A DNA stretch of 64,000 nucleotides, taken from assembly GCA_018342105.1 (NCBI GenBank), contig JAFIRS010001426.1, positions 1 through 64,000 on the forward strand, written 5' to 3'. Positions 13,893 through 24,540 of this stretch are shown here, in pieces; the first letter of the stretch is position 1, and every line of letters begins with the position of its first letter. The DNA is from Gonioctena quinquepunctata (taxonomy: Eukaryota > Arthropoda > Insecta > Coleoptera > Chrysomelidae). The notes under the pieces were generated by a model. That model had not been told where the DNA came from. It was given only the letters and a program-made list of their open reading frames with translations, and ran no database searches. Position numbers and translations under genes: made by a program.

Positions 13893-16876
13893 ACTAACTG
13901 TCATACAATTTTATGATAATTTAAAGGAACAACCCAACTAACATTATAGGAAAATTATACCAAGCAGTGGGGTGAAAACGGTTCAAGAGTCCAATTTACC
14001 CATTTCTGACCGAATATTTTCCCTTCAAGTACTAACTAGCTCCAAAGTTATAATTGGGTTATAAAACCATAATTGAGACCACCAAATCTCCTTAAAACCA
14101 AAACTTAATGGGCGTAGTGCGTAGTATGAAATTACTCGTTATGGACTTCAAATATACCTTACAGCCTCATGGGTTAATAGAGTTATTTACTAGGTTGAAT
14201 TTTACCTAAAGGTATCCAGCAAAATGTGTTCAAAATCTTGGAACTCTCAGGAAAAACTTCTGGTGAATAATTACCTAATTATTACCTCATGTGTGTTCAT
14301 ATAGTCAGGGAATTGACGAGTCAGTAAACAGGTCTATATATCTTCATTACCCTATTTTGGCCCGATTAAGTTAAAGGAGTTGCCTGGACATTTCTTGACC
14401 TGTTTATACCTACTGCTCTACTATGAGGGCGAGATTACCACAATATTTGTCTAATCAGACTAAATGTCTACAAGCGAAGTCAAAGTTACCTGAAATAAAA
14501 TCCTCAAAGTAACTCAGTCTATCATCAGATATTAAAGACCAAGTCGATTCAGATGAGGATGACATGATACAATTACTTGCTTTAATTTTTTTTATTGTGC
14601 CCTAAATTTTAGAAATCTATAAAATGCCGGCAAAATTCGAATAGAGTAAGTGAACCATACAGGTATACCACCAACTATTATCGATTAGCTGCCAGAATGA
14701 GAACAAATGAAAATATAATCCGAAACCATGCTAAAACTTTACGATGTCCAGATATCAGAGCCATCATCTTCCACTCAGTCATCATCACCTGCAGAAATCA
14801 ATGTAGAGTGTGAAACTGCTTTACTGATGATGATACCGGGGAAAATATGGATCAGACGACGATGAGTTCAATGGGAATAAGGCACAAAGCTTGGAAGATA
14901 ACCTCTCATTGTTAGAGGGCTCAGACATTGGGCCTTGTCGCATAAGTCTCCATACAAGCAGTTGGTGGTCAACTATGGATGTTGCTCCACGTCTTTTGAC
15001 GGCAACTATTTCGAAACACTCATCCATTATTGAAATAAAACATGAAGCGTTAACCTTAAAACTTTGGTTGGTCTCAGGTCATGTCGGTAAGAGATGGATG
15101 GGAATGACAGAATGCACTGACAATGAATGGGCTGCGTTCAGAAAGCTTCGTCTGTCGCCAGCGGTAAACTACAGAGGCTACGTTTTTTTGAAGTAAATGG
15201 ATAAAAAAATGGTATTGAATACGCAAAAAATCAAATCAAAATAGAAAATTTATTTTAACAAAAATAAGAGATTGATGTGTTAAAATGATGAGTTTCCATG
15301 GCATCGAAAATTTCAAAACCAATCATTGTGGCTTCCGGAAAAGTAAAAATCAAGCAAATCTTAATTGGTCGATTTTTTAATGGTAATTACAGTTTGCTGA
15401 TAAATTGTATATTTCCGGGCACCGCATGCGGAACGCAGAAATGTCAAATCAAAATTATTCAGCCAATCAAAACACACCATTTTATATTCCAAATGTTATG
15501 ATTGGCTATATCTCTTCGGAAAGAGATTCCCTCATTAGACCATAACATTAATTATAGTTTCTATTCTGGGAAGATGTGCACTGAAATATAAATATCGCGT
15601 ACTATTATCAACATTACTGATGGATTTGATATTTAATTTCAGAGTAAACACTCATTACAGGGTTTTGTAGTCTATATCCATTTCTCTGAGTACCTATGGG
15701 TTACTTGGCTTTACCATTAACATTAGCAAATAATATTTATTTTTTCACCCCGTATTGACATTTGAGTGTTTCTGCACAGAACATAGAATAAGTAGAATAT
15801 AAATTTATTATCCACGATTCGCAATCCATCCAGAGAACAAAACGTATAGACATGCATAAAAAACATCCAATAACATATATTGTATTTCATCACGTGACCA
15901 CAATGTGAAAGAGTCTGAAATCCCAAGATAAGGAAAATGGACTTCAAAGTCAGGAATGAAGGTTACTTTCGACTTTGAACAAAGTCTATGTGTTCTCATA
16001 GTCAAAATTTCGAGGAATTTCGACATATTGGTCCCATATGGACCTACGCATATTTTTCGGTTTGACCGTTTCCGCCATTGTAAAAATAATACATAATTTT
16101 CTCGAATCGACCACATTTTAATGATTGTTAGTCAAAAAATTGGTGAATACGCATACCTCATCTATAAAATCAGTTTTTGAAGTGTTTGATGGAAAAAGTT
16201 GTGAAAGTAGACATAAATTAATGGTTTTTTTTCATACAAATTTAATAATTCGATGGGCCCACTTGTTTTAGACGAGTAAAAATCAACATTATCACAGAAA
16301 AGTTTGTATCGCAAATAAAATCACAACTAGGTGGGAATGCGAAACCATCACTAATTGCATTCTCTGCTATACGTTTATTGACAGTTCTTTCTTCATACGC
16401 CATTTTCATGTCTACTTCAACGCTTTCACGAATAAGATGTAGGTTAAGATACACAATATACAGTAAATTTCCATTATCTTCCTATAACCTGCCATGGTTT
16501 GTTGTTTGTTTTATTACAGTGTTTATAACTTGAAATAGGTAAAAATGACTACATTTTTACCATCAGTCGACTAGTCTGGAGGCAATTTTACCTATTTATG
16601 CCTTCAACTTATGAGGAAAAATGTTTTAATTTCCCAAATTTCGACTTCTGAATTACTTCCATTCTCTTCCCCATAATGGTAAATTTCAAGGTAATTAAAA
16701 CGTAATAATTACCTTCGCCAATTAGGGCGCTGACCTATTCGAAGGTCGAAATGACGTAAATTTTACCTATAATGTTTGTTGGGAATACCAGTCAAGTTCT
16801 AGATAATACCTTATTATTGATATTGATATTGCTATTGATTATTGGGTTTACTATTGTTTTGATTTCTTTAGATATT
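13893..16876. other. Interior of the element, no recognisable gene
   Basis: Clean AT-rich sequence. The frames at 14891-15196 (plus) and 15808-16116 (minus) show no family motif. If the surrounding element is real this would be its 3' non-coding part, downstream of the minus-strand ORF. Confidence 0.45.
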
Positions 16877-17710
16877 TTAATCAGATTCATACTCTTGGAA
16901 GACTACTTCAACAGTCATATCTTCTTCGATTACTTCTTCTTCCTCTTCCTCTTGCTGGATGTTCATAAATTGTTCAAATGTGGCTGAGTCATTGGTCTCT
17001 TCATGGAAATCACAGGAATCTTCCTCTACTGTACTCAACTGGACATTTGAGCAAGACTGACCTCGGCAATTGGTACACGCTGGAGAACACAGCAACCGAC
17101 TTCTTTACAGCCACATTTGGCCTTTCAACCTTTTGAAATTGCAAAATGGTGTTGAGGAGTTTTCTGGAGCAGGTGGGAGTAAAGTTTGACTCGGTTCCAG
17201 AGTATCATCTATCAATTTCAACCCCAGTCTTCTGGGTTCAGTTGATTGCCTAGCCATGTTTGAACTCGATGTATACTTGATACAAGTGTTGAATAGCAGA
17301 TGCCGATGTTGGAGGAAGACATGATAGTTGTACTTGTTTCTTGTTTTGGTATTTGTTACAAAAGTTAAGTATCGGTATTTATCAATCAAGTAATTTTTTT
17401 GGAGCTCCATAAACCGCAAGAAGAAGCGAATTCCTTCCGTAATTATTGTTCGAGGTGTGGAATCAATTTCTGTGAATACTTTAGCGCAGTCAGTCAAATC
17501 TTTTTTTCGAATAATTTAAATACTGACGTTTGCCCTTCTGTACATTGCTGACGGAGTGTCGCAGCCGTTATCGATGTAAAAATAAAATATAGTTTTGGCA
17601 TTTGGGATAAGCAGATAAACTTTTGGAGAATATATTCCTGTTCGCTGTTGAGCCCTTCCAGGTTTCAGAAAATAAATAATTTTATCCATTGGAGTCGTTG
17701 CAGTAAGTAG

Positions 17711-18587
17711 TTGGTTGGTTGGTTGGTTGGTTTAAGGCTGACGAGCCAGAGACAGGGTTGGCACAGCTTCCCTTGACACTGCGACCAGCTGGGGTCTATT
17801 GTATCACCTGTCGTCAGTGGTTCCTCATTCAAACAGGTTTGTGCCCTAACTAGGTCAGAAGCCCGTTGATAAGGTTCTTCGGACTCATGCCGTTTCGGGC
17901 CGATCTCCAAAGATTCTGTGTCGCCCACCACTTAGGGCGTCACAGTCGAAGATGAAAGACAAGAGTTAGACCCGAGGCCTCCTCTTGTCTCTTGATGACA
18001 GCCATTTTCGTATCTATCCCCATGTCCTGGGTTTTGATGAGCTGAAGAATCTTTTTGTTTCCATTTACCAAAGGGCTTTGGAATCCACTCTGTTTCCGGA
18101 GTTTCTCAGTAGGTGTTCGACCATCTGCTGATCCCTCCTCGGTTGGGTTTCGGTTTTGGTGCCGAGTGTGATTCAACTGGAATCTACTCGACTTCCATAC
18201 CCTATCGGTGTTGTCTTCTTCAACTGGAAATTCCCCAGGCGTTGTGTAGGGAAAGGGTCGTCTACACCTGCGGTGCCCCTGCGCAGGTGTAAGGCAGATT
18301 ACTCTGGGAGGTCGCCGCATCCCAGAGGCTCCGTTTTTATACCTGACTGGCTCAGGTATCATCCATCCCTCGGCACGGGTCGCTTGACGCCTTGGATTAA
18401 GCCATGTTGTGGTGGCATTTGGTTTGGGATTGACTTAGAGATCCGCAGGTTTTTACCATTTCTGGTCATTCCACTGGATTTTCCTTGTCAACCCGTTATC
18501 CACGATACCACTTGGGGTAGCCACCTGTTTCCGCAAACATCTTCATCTCTCGTAGGAGGTGAACATGTGTTGACGAAACTACTCGCC
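17711..18587 (-). mobile_element. 877-bp non-autonomous LINE derivative with (CCAA)n tail
   Basis: A clean, GC-richer insert flanked by the exact 11-bp direct repeat GCAGTAAGTAG (17700-17710 and 18588-18598). On the minus strand its 3' end is a CCAA tail (TTGG repeats at 17711-17731 on the plus strand), as in some R1-type LINEs. The 5' end begins GGCGAGTAGTTTCG. It interrupts the VVGEDVDLL ORF exactly between LLVLLTA and the next conserved block, so it is younger than that ORF. No reverse transcriptase is present, so it must have been moved in trans. Confidence 0.75.
17940..18362 (-). CDS. 140-codon ORF inside the LINE derivative
   Basis: Starts MIPEPVRYKNGASGMRRPP and ends KRQEEASGLTLVFHLRL. 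It is open across almost half of the insert, while the surrounding host element is full of stops. It is Arg/Pro-rich and has no zinc knuckle or catalytic motif that I recognise. It may be the N-terminal part of the parent LINE ORF1, kept when the middle of the element was lost. Whether it is translated is unknown. Confidence 0.4.
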   Translation of the reverse strand: MIPEPVRYKNGASGMRRPPRVICLTPAQGHRRCRRPFPYTTPGEFPVEEDNTDRVWKSSRFQLNHTRHQNRNPTEEGSADGRTPTEKLRKQSGFQSPLVNGNKKILQLIKTQDMGIDTKMAVIKRQEEASGLTLVFHLRL

Positions 18588-18828
18588 GCAGTAAGTAGTA
18601 CTAACAAATCAACATCTTCACCAACTACAATTGTTGTGTTTGTTGCAATAAATTTTTCTTGCTGTTTCAATTATGAGGACATCTGCGTCTTTTGAGCTTG
18701 TTTCACTGCAATATTCGCAGCTGTTGATTTGCCACTTAACATGGAAATGAACGAGATTCATTATTAATGTTAGCAAAAATTGTTGTTGATTGGAACTGTC
18801 ATAAATTCATCAAAGATCATCCGCAAAA

Positions 18829-19030
18829 TTGAATATCTTCACGAACAATTGCTGCCGCAGCTTTCAAAGTTCTCGGAACCCGATGATGTTTTTGTAGTTC
18901 GACGACGTTGTTCTGCAGCTTTAATAGTCTTTGTCGAGTCCATAATGTCTGCGTAGATACTGAACATATTTATCGAAAACGCAAGATTGAATATCTTCAC
19001 GAACAATTGCTGCCGCAGCTTTCAAAGTTT
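18829..19030. repeat. Local duplication, period about 158 bp
   Basis: The block 'TTGAATATCTTCACGAACAA' plus the following 'TTGCTGCCGCAGCTTTCAAAG' occurs at 18829 and again at 18987. On the minus strand it lies in an open frame (18921-19217, ending YVQYLRRHYGLDKDY) that may be the upstream part of the broken ORF. I do not recognise that segment. Confidence 0.7.
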
Positions 19031-19461
19031 TTAACCGTTTGTCTTTCTCATCCAAGTGTTCCATATCAGACCAGACTTGACTTAAAATATCTTGGTAATT
19101 GTCAATAAAACAAATAAATGTAAATTTTCCAGGTTTCTCTGTAATAATAAATCTACTGCCATACTTCAATTTCAATCGTATTTTTATAGTTCTGTCATCT
19201 GAAACTCCACATGACACACATTCTTCAATTCATCCAACGAAAACTGGCAATCGTCACTCGTTTCTATGAATAGCCAGATGTTTTTTCTAGGCCACGTGGG
19301 TAGAGGGATTTAGTTAGGGGACTGCCTATCCTTTGAATTAATGTTTTCAGAATAGTATAATATATATAAAAGAGTCAAATAGGTATTTATACTTGTCTTA
19401 AGTGCCTGATTATGTATATCGTGAGCTTATATGTGCATATCATGTATAATGTGACTCTTAG

Positions 19462-19716
19462 AATCGCGATATCTCAGGGAATGGTAAGTCTAAGAAAAAA
19501 AATCATGGCGATCATTTTGGTAGGTTTTTTTTCAATAAAACTCACCGTATTCGAAATACATCCAAACAACCTAAAATTTTGACCTTTGACCTCGAATAAC
19601 TATTGTAGTTAACATAGGATCGAGGGGGATGTTCAAAACTGTATTTGTAAGGGTAACCCCAGCTCCACCAACATTTGGCTCTCGGGAATTTTTTTATAAT
19701 TTGACACTTTTTTTTA
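19462..19716 (-). repeat. Right inverted arm
   Basis: Reverse complement of the left arm with several small gaps: 'AATCGCGATATCTC', 'TTGACCTTTGACCTCGAATA' and 'GGTAACCCCAGCTCCACC' are the matching blocks. Confidence 0.75.
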
Positions 19717-20014
19717 TGACTAAATTACCGGAATAGTAGTCCAGTCAATAGGGGCATTCGTCTTGCAAAAGGCATAGGAGAGTTGAAACATTTTCAAGTT
19801 TGGGATTCTACCATCTACTTCTTATTCAATAAACTCACAAATGGGTGAATTGGTGATTGATGATTAACAAAAAATTTCCCAGAAAAAATTCCATTGAATG
19901 TGGCGGAACTATGAACCATTAGTTACGGTGGTACCCCTAAAAAAGGACGAAACTCGGGAGAATTTTAACAATCATCTCAGACAAATAGACCAGGGTCGAT
20001 AATTTTGAAACCAA
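19717..20014. other. Spacer without recognisable gene
   Basis: Unique-looking sequence between two repeat elements. It carries the AGTCCAGTCAATA motif near 19738 that has a direct partner outside the other arm. Confidence 0.5.
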
Positions 20015-21325
20015 AAAAAAAAATAATAGTAGGATGAAACGTTTTGGAAAAGGAAGAGAATATAACAAAATTGAAAGGGCAAAATAATTTACGGGCGATC
20101 TGAGGTCGGGAAGTGGAAGGGGTGAGTTTTTAACTTTAAAAAAACCGTTAATCTCGATTTCCGGAAAACTGAATCCTATGGAAAAAGTGAAACGGCAAAG
20201 TTGTAGGTAATGAAAAGATCACAACTTGTACTTTCACATTTTCTGAATAACCTAAAAATTTATGTGAAAATTGAAAAAAACAAGTTTTGGTTTTTATTTT
20301 TATTTTTTACAAAAAAAAAAAATCCACGAAATTTGGTGGAAACTTACCTTTTATGTCCCAAACACCCCTGTTATTTATTTGATTTAAAGTATTTATTTTT
20401 CACCTATTTTTGACTTATATCGAAAAACCACCTAATTTTCAATCAAAATTCTCGTGTCAAAATATCAGCTTATTTAAAAAAAATCTAGCTTTTTTTCGTT
20501 AAATCTCTCCTTTCTGATGGTGAAAAAAAATATACTCACTATGGAAAAATGTTCTCAGAAAATGCAAAGAAACGAAAAACTCGAATCAAATCTAATAAGA
20601 CATCTACAATATTTTGAGAAAGTTGTAGAATATTCTTTAAATTATAGCGTAGATGCCTATTCATTGCTTTTAAATAACTTTTAACCTGAGTGACCTACAA
20701 ATAATTTTATCCCATCAAAGGTATTTCATAGAGAGTGGGAAGGGCTAGGAGGGTCTGGGCCTTACTACCTGTTATTTCTTTGCATTTTCTGAGAACATTT
20801 ACGATAGTAATGTATTTTGTTTTTTCACCATCAGAACGTAGAGATTTCACGAATGAAAAGTCCACCGACTTTTTTGAAAAGCTGATATTTTGACGCGAAA
20901 TTTTCGATTGAAATTAGGGGTTTTCGATATTGAGTCAAAATAAAAGGGGAAAAAATAAATATTTCAAAATCAAATAAATTAGAGTGTGTTTGGGACTAAA
21001 ACGATAAGTTTTCACCAAATTTCGTAGAAAAAAAAAATTGTAAAAAAAAAATAAAAAAACCAAAAAAATGGTTATTTCAATTTTTTACATACAATTTGAG
21101 GTTATGTGAAAAAATGTGAATCAAAAAGTTGTTATTACAACTTTGCCATTTCACTTTTTCCATAGGGCTTGTACTTTGCCGGAAATTGAATTAACCGTTT
21201 TTCCCTAAAACTCACCCCTTCCACTTCCCGACCTCAGATCGCCCGTAAATTATTTTTTCCTTCCATTTTCATTATATTCTCTTTCTTTCAATGGTTTCAT
21301 CCCACTATAATTTTATTTCACTTTT
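20015..21325. mobile_element. 1.3-kb hairpin (foldback) element
   Basis: Arms of about 550 bp at 20015-20575 and 20775-21325 are reverse complements with modest divergence, around a spacer of about 200 bp. Landmark pairs are 'TTACGGGCGATCTGAGGTCG' with 'CGACCTCAGATCGCCCGTAA', and 'TTCTCAGAAAATGCAAAGAA' with 'TTCTTTGCATTTTCTGAGAA'. No ORF or transposase, so it would be non-autonomous. Terminal motif and target duplication are not clear. Confidence 0.75.
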
Positions 21326-22615
21326 ACCATTTTCAAAGGCTTCAGCCCTGGCCTAAATTTCTATATAGGTAATAAATGAATCTCGATTCTTTGTAAGCCA
21401 AATCTTGAGAACGGTTGGACCGATTTGTTTTTTTCTTCAAAATGTTCGTAATAGCCAGAGGACGGTTAATACGGAAAGTTCGGAAATTTGGGAAAAATTT
21501 TGGGGACAAAAAAATTTGGCGAAGAAAAGACTATCGAGTCATTTATTCCAAGAGGGAAAAAGCTCAGTGGTTACACTGCCGCCTATCAAGCAGAAGGTCA
21601 CAGGAACGAAATTTCCGGTCAGGGTAAATTTTTTTATTCTACAGTGTCCGGCCCCAAAAGTTGGCTACGGGGTAAAAATTTTTACCGAAATTTTTGGAAA
21701 AACTCTACGGGCGGTTTGTTTCGAAAGTTGAAAATTGGGAAAAACCGTTCGACTTATATCACGTGACCCCATATTTGGCGGGGAATTTTGAAAATAGTTG
21801 TTTGGCCGAACAAAAGGGCAAATTGACAAAAAAAAAAAAATTTATTGAGAAAAAAGTGTTTGGAATCAAAAGAGGCCGCATTAAAAAATTTTGAACCGTT
21901 GAGAAAAACAAAACAAAAAATACCATTTCATTCTCTACCTACTAAGAAATATTATCCCAAACTTGTTTTATCTGGGAAAAAGTTTTAATAACCTAAAACA
22001 AGGCCTACTGACAAATTAAAAGGCTTAAAAAGAGAAAGCTTCAAATTGAGGGGATAGTTTACATTTTATGGGAAAAGTGTGTGCCGGGGCAATAGCAAAT
22101 TATTTTAGTAATTGGATTTGTTTTTAATTTTTTCATAAACCGTTGATATTTTAAAATTGAAATTTCAAAAGGAAGATTCTGGCAGGAAATTTCCAATAAA
22201 AACTTCAATCACGAAACCCCATTCCTTTTTTATAATTTTAATTTAACGCTGGAAAATGGGTCTCGAGCGAATTGGTTGCGCGGCGCCAAAAAGCAGTACG
22301 ACACATAAATTAATTTATTTAAGGTACAAATTTTTTTTTTTGAAATTTGAAAATTTGGGTATTCGGCACCAGAAAAAACCCATTCCCGTTGGAAAACCAA
22401 AGTTGTTTTCCAACAAGTTAAAGGGATTGTTAACAACAAAATTTTCGAACTTCCCCTTTAATTGTAAACGATTTTTAAAAAGTCGTAAAAGGTTTTTTTT
22501 TGAGTTTTCTTTATTCCCAAAAGATCACGCCATGAAATTATTTTTTTGTTAAAAAATTTTGGGGTTTCAAAATTTTTTGGGTTATTGAAAAAAATATTTT
22601 TTAACCTTTGTTGTT
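21326..22615. other. No recognisable gene
   Basis: Sequence quality falls again (G and A runs). Overlapping plus-strand frames at 21405-21894 are basic and low-complexity, with no family signature. Confidence 0.5.
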
Positions 22616-23450
22616 ATCAATAAAGATATGAATTGAGGCAAAAAATTCTGTTATTTGTTGATTTTTTTTATAAACAAATTGATTATTTCAATATTTTTAA
22701 AATTTCACAACTTCATTATATTACAAATATTATGTTTTTTTAAAAAAAATTTTTCCCTGAAAAATGTTTAATTGTTTATAATCGTTGTTTTTTATTCCCA
22801 TTGTTTAAATAATTAGTTAAATTTTTTCCAAAGATCATAATTGAAAAATTCCCTATGGAGTAACAAAATATTTTTTTCTCAACAATTCCATTGTTTATTA
22901 ACTTACCAATTAGTTATAAACAAATTTTTGGTTTGTTAGATTTTTCCAAACTCTAAAATTTACAAAAAAAACCTATAACAAAGTATAGAAAAAATTCCCC
23001 AAATTTTCCCAATTCAAATTCCCCCAAAAGTACAATAAAAATTATTTTTTATACTTTGTTATATATGGTTATTTTGTAAATTTTGGAAGTTTCAGAAAAA
23101 AATCTAAAAAAAGTAAAAAATTTGTTTATAACAATTGTGTTAATAAACAAGGGAAATTTTGTTGATAAAAAATATGTTTTGTTACCATAGAAGCCCGTCA
23201 ATTATGATTTTTGAAAAAATGTATTTAACTAATTATTTAAACAATAGTAATATAAAAACTATTATAAACAATAAAAAATTTTTAAATTTAGGGTTTTTTT
23301 TTTTTATAATATTTGTAAAATAATGAAGTTGTGAAAAAAATTAAAAAATATTGAAATAATCAATTTGTTTTAAAAATTCATCAACAAATGGCAATATTTT
23401 TTTTCAAATCAATTCATCTTGTATTGATAAAAAAACGATAATATGATGAT
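22616..23450. repeat. Long AT-rich inverted repeat
   Basis: Arms of roughly 390 bp around a centre near 23010. Matching blocks include 'TTCACAACTTCATTATATTA' versus 'AATGAAGTTGTG', and 'AACAAAGTATAGAAAA' versus 'TTATACTTTGTTATA'. No ORF. It appears related to the small inverted repeat at 3089-3195. Confidence 0.65.
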
Positions 23451-24540
23451 CAAGAAAAAATATTTTTTTTAAAAACATTACTTGTATTTTAGTTTTTTTT
23501 TCAAGTACAAAAATTGCTATAAACAAAAGTAAGAATATTTTTAACTTTTATGATGCGGGTCTTCGGGATGTATATAAGAAAGGCTCTTACAAAAAACGGA
23601 AAAATTTTTTACGAAATTATTTTTTTTAAAAATTTTTATTTAGAATAAGACAGAAGTTCGAGAAAATTTTGTCAGTTAACAATCGTTTAACAGTTGAAAA
23701 ATCAACTTTGGGGTAAAAATTCCAACAGGAATAAATTATTCATAGCGTTCCGAATACACCATAATTTTTCTAAATTGAAAAATATTTAGTACCTTAAATA
23801 AATTAATTGATAAGTGTCACTGCTTTTTTACAGCCGGGAACCCAAAAAATGCTCGGAGACCCATTTTCAAAGGGTTAAATTAAAATTATAAATAATGGAG
23901 GTCCGTGATTGAGAAGTTTTCTATTGAATTTCCTTCTTCAGAATCTTTCTTTTAAATTTTTATAAATACGGTTTATGAAATATTGGAAAAAACGAAAAAG
24001 CCATTTTTTCATCTTCAATTGTTTATAACTTTTGCAATTTTTATGTGCTAATAAGCTTTTGGACATTTTCTACGTCATTCCCGATCCAATGAGCTATCAC
24101 ACATAATTTTGAGAGGTATTCTATTTAGACCATTTTTAACTTGTCGAGTGACTATTTTGTGAATAGACATTTTGCGGGAGAATTATTTTGAAACACGATT
24201 TTGTCTTGTCAGTAGGTGACTAGAAAAGTTACGATTATTTTCTCAAAAAATAATGAAAACTATTCCAGTACAAAATAGTTTCCTGCAAGAGTCCATGAGG
24301 GGACACCCCAATAATTTTAAACTTGAATCACCAATTTTTCGCTCGAGGACGTACAATAGTAACAGAAACCACGAGGGAAACCCGAATTCCATTAAAAAGT
24401 CAAAAATCACAAGAGATTCGACAAGTTTCAAAGTATACATTGGGTAAAATCATAAAACATTTTTGTTTCAAAAGTAAACAAAAGTACTTTGGGGATACTT
24501 TCTAAAATCGACACCAGAGGGAGTATCCGTTATTTTTAAT
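23451..24540. other. No gene; contains a segment shared with the Harbinger copy
   Basis: Mostly unrecognised. At about 24405-24480 the block 'ATCACAAGAGATTCGACAAG' and its surroundings match, in reverse complement, about 31600-31680 inside the Harbinger element. It is therefore a relic of the same transposon family. Confidence 0.55.

Larger units (their letters stand above)
16877..18840 (-). pseudogene. Broken ORF with VVGEDVDLLVLL, GCDT and cysteine-cluster motifs
   Basis: Read on the minus strand in pieces. The order is DADVLI then EKFIATNTTIVVGEDVDLLVLL (18599-18700, one frameshift), then after the inserted retroposon MDKIIYFLKPG and GCDTPSAMYRRA (17530-17700), IDKYRYLTFVTNTKTRNK (about 17370-17420), KLIDDTLEPSQTLLPPAPEN (about 17160-17220), the cysteine cluster CSPACTNCRGQSCSN (about 17050-17095) and an acidic tail rich in Glu ending at 16877. 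The GED-D and GCDT-SA blocks resemble the acidic core of PIN/FEN1-like nucleases; the cysteine cluster resembles a CXC zinc-binding region. At least three frameshifts plus the insertion make it non-functional. Its role is unknown; the nuclease reading is inference. Confidence 0.6.
13606..19716 (-). mobile_element. Putative 6.1-kb element with inverted arms and a VVGEDVDLL/CXC ORF
   Basis: The outer limits are two inverted arms (13606-13892 and 19462-19716). Inside, on the minus strand, lies a broken large ORF of a family I know from many invertebrate genomes only as uncharacterised, transposon-like proteins. The ORF is split by a younger retroposon at 17711-18587. A related direct motif (AGTCCRGTCAATA) lies just outside the arms at about 13586 and 19738. 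It could be target-site duplication or part of the element. Calling this one transposon is inference from arm symmetry; the arms could also be two independent inverted copies of a repeat. Confidence 0.45.
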
